This document shows, in pieces, positions 58,444 to 64,000 of a DNA stretch of 64,000 nucleotides. Position 1 is the first letter of the stretch. The number at the start of each line of letters is the position of its first letter. The notes under the pieces are model-generated. The model was not told where the DNA came from and did no database searches. It saw only the letters and a program-made list of their open reading frames with translations. Origin of the DNA: Candidatus Phosphoribacter hodrii. Lineage in GTDB: Bacteria; Actinomycetota; Actinomycetes; Actinomycetales; Dermatophilaceae. A program made the translations under genes and the position numbers. The DNA lies in the NCBI GenBank assembly GCA_016707175.1, contig JADJIB010000002.1, forward strand, positions 620,001 to 684,000, given 5' to 3'.

Positions 58444-59664
58444 TTACTTGAGGAAGTCGGGCACGTCCAGGTCGTCCGCGTCGTCGACGCTCACCGGACG
58501 CGGGGGCACCTGGACGGGGGGCACGACGACCGGGGCAGGTGCCGGAGCCGGGGCAGGCGCCGGAGCCGGGGTTGCCGCCGGACCTGAGGCGTATGCCGCG
58601 CCCGCCGACGAGCCACCGGCCGCAGCCGTGCTCGGGCCCGAAGCCGCGGCCGGGCGGCCTGGGCCACCGGCCTGCACCTGGCCAAGCGCGCGGGCGTCCG
58701 AGCGCGGTGTCGGGTCGCCGCCGTCGAAGCCGGCGGCGATGACGGTGACGCGCACCTCGTCGCCCAGGGCGTCGTCGATGACGGTTCCGAAGATGATGTT
58801 GGCCTCGGGGTGGGCGGCTTCCTGGACCAGGCGGGCGGCCTCATTGATCTCGAACAGCCCAAGGTCAGACCCACCAGAGATCGACAAGAGCACGCCGTGG
58901 GCGCCGTCGATGCTCGCCTCCAGCAGCGGGGAGGAGATGGCGAGCTCGGCAGCCTGGACGGCTCGGTCCTCGCCACGCGCCGACCCGATGCCCATGAGCG
59001 CCGAGCCGGCGCCCTGCATGACCGACTTGACGTCGGCGAAGTCGAGGTTGATCAGACCCGGCGTGGTGATGAGGTCGGTGATGCCCTGGACGCCGGAGAG
59101 GAGCACCTGGTCGGCGCTGCGGAAGGCGTCCATCATCGAGACGTTGCGGTCGCTGATCGACAGCAGCCGGTCGTTGGGGATGACGATGAGGGTGTCGACC
59201 TCTTCGCGCAGCCCGCCGATCCCCGACTCGGCCTGGTTGGCCCGCCGACGCCCCTCGAAGGTGAACGGCCGCGTGACGACACCGATGGTGAGGGCACCCA
59301 AGGACCGGGCGATGCGGGCGACCACCGGCGCGCCACCGGTGCCCGTGCCGCCACCCTCGCCGGCGGTGACGAAGACCATGTCGGCCCCGCGGAGGACCTC
59401 TTCGATCTCCTCGGCGTGGTCCTCGGCCGCCTTGCGCCCGACGTTGGGGTCGGCGCCAGCGCCGAGCCCGCGGGTCAGCTCGCGGCCGACGTCGAGCTTC
59501 ACGTCGGCATCGCTCATCAGCAACGCCTGGGCGTCGGTGTTGATGGCGATGAACTCCACGCCCTTGAGGCCGACGTCGATCATCCGGTTGATGGCGTTGA
59601 CGCCGCCACCACCGATGCCGACGACTTTGATGACGGCGAGGTAGTTCTGCGGTGCTGCACCCAC
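58444..59664 (-). CDS. ftsZ: Cell division protein FtsZ
   Basis: 406 residues. GTP-binding GGGGVNAINRMID and GEGGGTGTGGAPVVARIA, the T7 loop NLDFADVKSVMQGAGSALMG, and the C-terminal peptide DDLDVPDFLK that binds SepF are present. The linker (residues 320-395) is very rich in Ala/Pro with a PAPAPAPAPAP run. It forms the Z ring. ATG 59664 (GAAPQNYLAVIKVVGIGGGG). Confidence 0.97.
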   Translation of the reverse strand: MGAAPQNYLAVIKVVGIGGGGVNAINRMIDVGLKGVEFIAINTDAQALLMSDADVKLDVGRELTRGLGAGADPNVGRKAAEDHAEEIEEVLRGADMVFVTAGEGGGTGTGGAPVVARIARSLGALTIGVVTRPFTFEGRRRANQAESGIGGLREEVDTLIVIPNDRLLSISDRNVSMMDAFRSADQVLLSGVQGITDLITTPGLINLDFADVKSVMQGAGSALMGIGSARGEDRAVQAAELAISSPLLEASIDGAHGVLLSISGGSDLGLFEINEAARLVQEAAHPEANIIFGTVIDDALGDEVRVTVIAAGFDGGDPTPRSDARALGQVQAGGPGRPAAASGPSTAAAGGSSAGAAYASGPAATPAPAPAPAPAPAPVVVPPVQVPPRPVSVDDADDLDVPDFLK

Positions 59665-59972
59665 GGTGGTGGCCTTTCGTTGCGTTCTGGCGCGATTCGT
59701 GTCGTCCGATCGGGCCCGACCCCGGCACTACGGCCTGCGGTCGAGGCGGAGAACCGCCCCGTCCGACACGCCGGAGAACCGCTGCCGAACCTGAAGGTCT
59801 AGTCGAGATACAGTGTTTCTCGGTCTCTACCGTCGCACCGACCGTAGGCACTAGACCGAGGGTTTCCAACGACCCACTCGGCGTGTCTTGGACCTAACGT
59901 CAAGATTCGGGTATATCCCCGCGACTCGTGGGATTTCTGAGGCTTGTGTGACTGATGTGACCGTTGTGACTA
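59665..59972 (-). promoter_or_regulatory. ftsQ-ftsZ intergenic region, probable ftsZ promoters
   Basis: 308 bases without a gene, unusual in this tight cluster. On the minus strand TTGACG (59902-59897) could be a -35 but no good -10 follows at 17 bases. TAGAGA (59834-59829) and TATCTC (59815-59810) are -10-like. A small palindrome ACCTTCAGGT is near 59790-59799, resembling words upstream of other actinobacterial ftsZ genes. The AT-richer block 59,890-59,960 also fits promoters. None of these can be assigned with confidence. Confidence 0.5.
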
Positions 59973-60764
59973 CTAGCGCGTCACCGGGGTGTCAGGAGCG
60001 CTGACGTCGATGACCTTCGGCGCAGGGGTGGTCTTGAGGAGCACCTGAAGGACCTTCCCCTTCTTCTCCTCCGACCCACGGCCGCCCCACACGACCTCCA
60101 CCTCGCCGAGGGCGAAGGTCACCATGCTCGCGCTCGATACCGTGATCGCCGAGACCGTGGCGCGCTGGTCGGCCGGCAGGATCCGCAGCACCTCGATCAC
60201 CGCCTGCAGGCCTTCCGGTGCCGGCCGCTGCCCGCTGCCGTTGACGACGGCCAACCCGGCCGGTGCTTGGTCGACATCGCGGAAGGCCACCCCGTCCTCG
60301 TCAACGACCTGCAAGGTGCCCTCGGAGTTGCGCACGACGAGCATCCCGACACGCGCGGTCACCGAGACCACGAGGGTGCGCGGCCAGCTGCGGGTGACGA
60401 CCGCCCGCTTGACGATCGGGAGGCTGCCGACCCGCTGGGCGACTGCCGCGGAATCGACCCGGGCCAAGGGCTCACCGATCGGGACCGCAGCCGCAGTCAG
60501 CGCGGCATCACGGTCGGCACCGTCAAGGCCCGTGACGACGACCTCGTCGACGACGAGCACCGGACTGGCCCAGACCACCCAGCCCAGGCCGCCCATGAGC
60601 GCCAGGATCGCCACCGCGGTTCCGACGAGCACCCAGGGTCGGCGGCGCGCGGCGTGGGCCCGCTGTTCGAAACGCACTCGTGCCGACGGCAACCGCCGGG
60701 GACCACCGTCGCCTCGGACCCGTCGCTGGACGGCCCTCACCCACGACCTCAGGGTGTCCCTCAC
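59973..60764 (-). CDS. ftsQ: Cell division protein FtsQ
   Basis: 263 residues. Basic cytoplasmic N-terminus (40 residues), one membrane segment (VLVGTAVAILALMGGLGWVV), then a POTRA domain (VLVVDEVVVTGLDGADRDAA) and the FtsQ beta domain (RAVVTRSWPRTLVVSVTARV). It joins FtsB/FtsL in the divisome outside the membrane. Start overlaps murC by 4 nt. Confidence 0.92.
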   Translation of the reverse strand: MRDTLRSWVRAVQRRVRGDGGPRRLPSARVRFEQRAHAARRRPWVLVGTAVAILALMGGLGWVVWASPVLVVDEVVVTGLDGADRDAALTAAAVPIGEPLARVDSAAVAQRVGSLPIVKRAVVTRSWPRTLVVSVTARVGMLVVRNSEGTLQVVDEDGVAFRDVDQAPAGLAVVNGSGQRPAPEGLQAVIEVLRILPADQRATVSAITVSSASMVTFALGEVEVVWGGRGSEEKKGKVLQVLLKTTPAPKVIDVSAPDTPVTR

Positions 60765-62263
60765 TGGCCCTCCCTGATCGACCGGGCGCCCAGCGCCAGG
60801 AGGAGGGCTGGCCCGATCGAGGTGATGTCCCCGGCCCCCACCGTGAGGACGAGGTCGCCGGGAGCGACCAGCCCGGTCAGTGCTGGGACGACATCGCCCA
60901 GAGCAGGGACGAACTCCACCTGGACGCCTGCACGAACCCCCCTCACGGCGTCGGCGACCAGCGCGCCGGTGACGCCCGGCAGGGGGTCTTCTCGGGCGGC
61001 ATACACATCGGTGACGACGACGACGTCGGCCGGTGCGAGCGCCGCTCCGAACTCGGCGGCGAAGTCTCGCGTGCGGGAGTAGAGGTGCGGCTGGAAGACG
61101 ACGACGAGCCGCCCCCCGGCCTCGACCGCACCGCGCCCGGTGGCGACGGCCGCCCGGACCTTGGCCGGGTTGTGGGCGTAGTCGTCGACGACCACAACGC
61201 CGACAGCCTCCCCCACGCGCTCAAAACGGCGGCGAACCCCACTAAACCTCGACAAGAGGTCTAGCCAACCGATCACTCGCTCCGGGCTGCGCCCAGCCCC
61301 GTGCGGCTCGCTCGCGACGACGGCGAAGAGCGCCACGGCCAACACCCCGGCGGCGTTGAGGAGGTTGTGCTCGCCGGGCACGGACAACCGCATCGGGTAT
61401 GCCGCGTCGTCGACTTCGATGGTCGCCTCGGCCCCGAGGCCCCCCAACCGGGCATCGGATAGCCGGACCTGCGCATCGGCGCTGAAGCCGTAGCCGACGA
61501 CGCGGCGGCCCTGGCTGCGGGCCAGGTCGGCCAACCGTCGGGCTCCCGGGTCGTCGAGGCAGGCGACGAGCAAGCCGCCAGGCTCAAGGGTGTCAACGAA
61601 GGCCCGATAGCCCGCCTCCACCGCCTCGGCGGTGCCGTAGAAGTCGAGGTGGTCGGGCTGCACGCTGGTCACGAGAGCGACGTGAGGGTGATAGCCGACG
61701 AAGGAGCCGTCGCTCTCGTCGGCCTCGATGACGAACTCCTCGCCGGTGCCGGCCCGGGCGTTGGCGTCCAACTGCACGGGGTCTCCCCCGACGGCATACG
61801 ACGGGTCGCGTCCGGCCAGCGTGAGGACGACGGCGAGCATCGACGAGGTCGTCGTCTTGCCGTTGGCCCCCGCGATGGCGATCCGCACCGGCGAGTCGGC
61901 GGCGAGCGCCGCGAGCGCCTGCGACCGATGCATGACCCGCAGCCCGGCGGCGCGAGCCGCAGCCAACTCCGGGTTGTCCTCACGGATCGCGGAAGACACG
62001 ACGACGGTCTGCACGCCGGTGACGTTCGCCGCGTCCTGGCCGATGCGGATGCCGATCCCGTCGCGGGTCAGTGCATCCACCGACGCCGATTCACGCGAGT
62101 CGGACCCGGTGACGAGGAGACCGCGTGCCAGCAGCATCCGCGCGATCGCCGACATGCCGGCGCCGCCGATGCCGATCAGATGAACAGCCCCGAGCGCCGC
62201 GATGGGCGGCACCGGGGCGGCATAGTCGAAGCGGGTCGGCGGCAACCCGGACGACAGCGTCAT
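60761..62263 (-). CDS. murC: UDP-N-acetylmuramate-L-alanine ligase
   Basis: 500 residues. The N-terminal Rossmann part HLIGIGGAGMSAIARMLL, ATP loop IAIAGANGKTTTSSMLAVVL, and Mur ligase blocks FVIEADESDGSFVGYHPHVA and VVVVDDYAHNPAKVRAAV are intact. It adds the first Ala of the peptidoglycan stem. In E. coli-type loops GTHGKTT is usual; here it is GANGKTT. Overlaps murG by 4 nt. Confidence 0.95.
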   Translation of the reverse strand: MTLSSGLPPTRFDYAAPVPPIAALGAVHLIGIGGAGMSAIARMLLARGLLVTGSDSRESASVDALTRDGIGIRIGQDAANVTGVQTVVVSSAIREDNPELAAARAAGLRVMHRSQALAALAADSPVRIAIAGANGKTTTSSMLAVVLTLAGRDPSYAVGGDPVQLDANARAGTGEEFVIEADESDGSFVGYHPHVALVTSVQPDHLDFYGTAEAVEAGYRAFVDTLEPGGLLVACLDDPGARRLADLARSQGRRVVGYGFSADAQVRLSDARLGGLGAEATIEVDDAAYPMRLSVPGEHNLLNAAGVLAVALFAVVASEPHGAGRSPERVIGWLDLLSRFSGVRRRFERVGEAVGVVVVDDYAHNPAKVRAAVATGRGAVEAGGRLVVVFQPHLYSRTRDFAAEFGAALAPADVVVVTDVYAAREDPLPGVTGALVADAVRGVRAGVQVEFVPALGDVVPALTGLVAPGDLVLTVGAGDITSIGPALLLALGARSIREGQ

Positions 62264-63403
62264 CGATCCCCCGCGAAGGCGGCCAGCACGAGATCGACGA
62301 GCGCTTCGTCGGCATCGCGGCGACCGACGGTCGCCGCGGCCGCGCCCATCCGCGCGATGCGGTCGGCGTCGGTGAGCAGCGGCAACAGGACGACATCGAC
62401 CCAGACGGGGGTCAGCGCCGCGTCCTCGACGACCAGCCCTCCCCCGGCGGCGACGACGTCGGCGGCGTTGACCCGCTGCTCACCGTTGCCGAAGGGCAGC
62501 GGGACATAGACGGCGGGCAGCCCCACCGCGGTGAGCTCGCACACCGTGCTCGCTCCCGACCGGCACAGGACGAGGTCGGCGGCGGCATATGCGAGGTCCA
62601 TCCGGTCGACGTACTCCCGCACGATGTAGGGCGCGCCCGACGGACTGACGTCCGGCACGAACCCTTTGCCGTTGCCCGCCGCGTGGAAGACCTGGATCCC
62701 CGCGTCGGTGATATCGCGGCTGCGGGCGGCCATCGTCTCGTTGAGGCGGGCGGCGCCGAGCGACCCGCCGGTCACCAGCAGCGTGGTGCGGTCGGCATCG
62801 AGCCCCAGCTCGGCCCGTGCGTCGGCGCGCAGGGCGGCCCGGTCGAGGGTGGAGATCTCGCGGCGCAGCGGCATACCGATGCAGGTTGCGTGCGCCAGGT
62901 GGGTGGCGGCGAAGGTCGTGGCGACGTAGGGAGTCAGCCGCGCCCCCAACCGGTTGGCGAACCCAGGGCGGGCGTTCTGCTCGTGAACGACGATGGGTAT
63001 GCCGCGGCGCCGGGCCGCGAGGTAAGCGGGCGAGGAGACGTACCCGCCGAAGCCGACGACAACCTGGGCGCCGGTCTCGTCGATGGCCCGTCCGGCGGCC
63101 TCGACCGCCTGCGCGCAGGGCACCCGGGAAGCGCACGAGGTTGGCGTCGGGTTTGCGGGGCAGCGGCACCCGCGGGACGAACCGCAGGTCGTAGCCCCTC
63201 GCGGGGACGATCCGCGCCTCAAGCCCGGTCTGGGTGCCCAGCGCCGTCACGGTGAGGTCGGGGCGCCGCCGGCGCAACGCGTCGGCCGTGGCCAGCAGCG
63301 GTGACACATGCCCCGCGGTGCCGCCGCCGGCGAGCAGGACCGAGACCAACTCGCCGCCGGAGTCGGCGGGGCGGGCACGGCGATTACGAGTGAAGGGGGT
63401 CAT
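62260..63403 (-). CDS. murG: Lipid II synthase MurG, broken by a single-base shift
   Basis: From ATG 63403 one frame gives SVLLAGGGTAGHVSPLLATA (the UDP-GlcNAc transferase start) to LVRFPGALR near 63,120. The other frame continues AQAVEAAGRAIDETGAQVVV, GFGGYVSSPAYLAARRRGIP, LLVTGGSLGAARLNE and CRSGASTVCELTAVGLPAVY to 62260. One base is missing near 63,110-63,122. Repaired length is about 381 residues. Essential, so a sequence error is more likely than real loss. Confidence 0.9.
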
Positions 63404-63424
63404 CGTGGCAACTCCGGGTTGGGG

Positions 63425-64000
63425 TCAGCGCGCGCGGCGGCGGGGCAGGACGGCCAGGGACCGCTGGATCACCCCAGGACGCGCAGCGAGGATCTCGGCG
63501 GCGCCGGGCTCGGCCCGGGCGAACGACACGAGCATGCCCATCGCGACGAGGGTCGTCACCAAGGCCGAGCCGCCCGCTGAAACGAATGGCAGCGGCACCC
63601 CGATGACCGGGAGCAACCCGATGACCGCGCCGATGTTGATCATCGCCTGGAAGAGGATCCAGGCCATCGCCCCGGCCGCGGCGATCCGGACGAACTGATC
63701 GGTCGAGCGGGTGACGATGCGGTAGCAGGCCGATGCAAGCAAGGCGAAGAGGGCGAGGATGACGAAGGTGCCTGGCAGCCCCAACTCCTCGCCGATGATG
63801 GCGAAGATGAAGTCGTTGTGGGCCTCCGGAAGCCACGACCACTTCTCCTTGCTGGCGCCCAGCCCCACTCCCCACCAGCCACCGTCGGCGAGCGCATAGA
63901 GGCCATGCACGGACTGACCGCACTCGCCGTTGGGGTCGGTGCACGACCCGGACAGCCAGTTGCCGATCCGGTCCATCCGGTTGCTGCTCGTGACGACGAG
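63425..64000 (-). CDS. ftsW: FtsW lipid II polymerase, C-terminal part (start beyond right edge)
   Basis: 191 residues of the C-terminal half. SEDS features are HGLYALADGGWWGVGLGASK, SWLPEAHNDFIFAIIGEELG and PVIGVPLPFVSAGGSALVTT. Several membrane segments are seen. The cut end is at 64000, about halfway into the protein. It makes septal glycan strands together with a class B PBP. Placement before murG is standard. Confidence 0.93.
   Translation of the reverse strand, partial: LVVTSSNRMDRIGNWLSGSCTDPNGECGQSVHGLYALADGGWWGVGLGASKEKWSWLPEAHNDFIFAIIGEELGLPGTFVILALFALLASACYRIVTRSTDQFVRIAAAGAMAWILFQAMINIGAVIGLLPVIGVPLPFVSAGGSALVTTLVAMGMLVSFARAEPGAAEILAARPGVIQRSLAVLPRRRAR

Noticed and set aside
6749..63004. 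GTATGCCG as a KOPS or Chi-type polar site
   Set aside because: Copies are almost equal on the two strands (38 and 40), while those sites are strongly polar. A whole-genome check is still needed.

Overview
This window is about 64 kb of a high-GC (roughly 70% by eye) actinobacterial chromosome. The 16S and 23S genes, the gene order and the heavy use of GTG starts with 4-nt stop/start overlaps point to Micrococcales, most like Intrasporangiaceae/Dermatophilaceae. That placement is my inference from memory of gene order, not from a search. Most genes lie on the minus strand.

Layout. 1-826: start of a TPR-type protein with an Arg/Gly-rich tail (runs off the left edge). 888-6700: one rRNA operon (16S-23S-5S, minus strand) with two promoters, a leader and a terminator; no tRNA seen in its spacers. 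6.7-11.2 kb: tyrS, a deazaflavin-dependent reductase, an APH-family kinase, a 3-methyladenine glycosylase and a double-hotdog thioesterase. 11.4-17.8 kb: arginine cluster argC-J-B-D-R-H, without argF and argG. 17.9-19.5 kb: a two-gene HTH/nucleotidyltransferase module resembling an AbiE-type toxin-antitoxin pair. 19.4-29.3 kb: an MFS transporter, a threonine dehydratase-like enzyme, pheS-pheT, an orphan histidine kinase, an rRNA methyltransferase, rplT-rpmI-infC. 29.5-36.2 kb: accessory and damaged stretch with a broken DUF222/HNH (13E12-type) gene, an MFS transporter, a frameshifted DUF445 gene, a broken two-component system and a VapBC pair. 36.2-42.6 kb: histidine operon hisD-C-B-(unknown)-H-(membrane protein)-priA-sseB. 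42.7-48 kb: FetB-like permease, S9 peptidase, RluA-type synthase, AlkZ-like protein. 48-64 kb: dnaE, pseudouridine synthase, lspA, a DksA/TraR protein, divIVA, yggT, sepF, yggS, pgeF, ftsZ, ftsQ, murC, murG, ftsW: the actinobacterial division and wall (dcw) cluster.

Most striking observation: the word GTATGCCG (consensus GGTATGCCGY) occurs about 78 times in the last 57 kb, 38 times on one strand and 40 on the other, where composition alone predicts about two. It sits in genes in several frames and is enriched in gaps between genes. At three places two copies face each other and form perfect hairpins. This is the pattern of DNA uptake sequences in Neisseria and Pasteurellaceae, which I do not know to be described in actinobacteria. 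Second, a 51-bp palindrome occurs twice, 40 kb apart, each time just after a gene.

Caution about sequence quality: pheS, hisC, murG, pgeF and the DUF445 gene each look broken by a single-base shift, infC lacks its N-terminus, and the 33.9-34.6 kb and 29.5-30.8 kb stretches carry several shifts each. Several of these genes are essential, so I suspect indel errors in the assembly for at least part of them.
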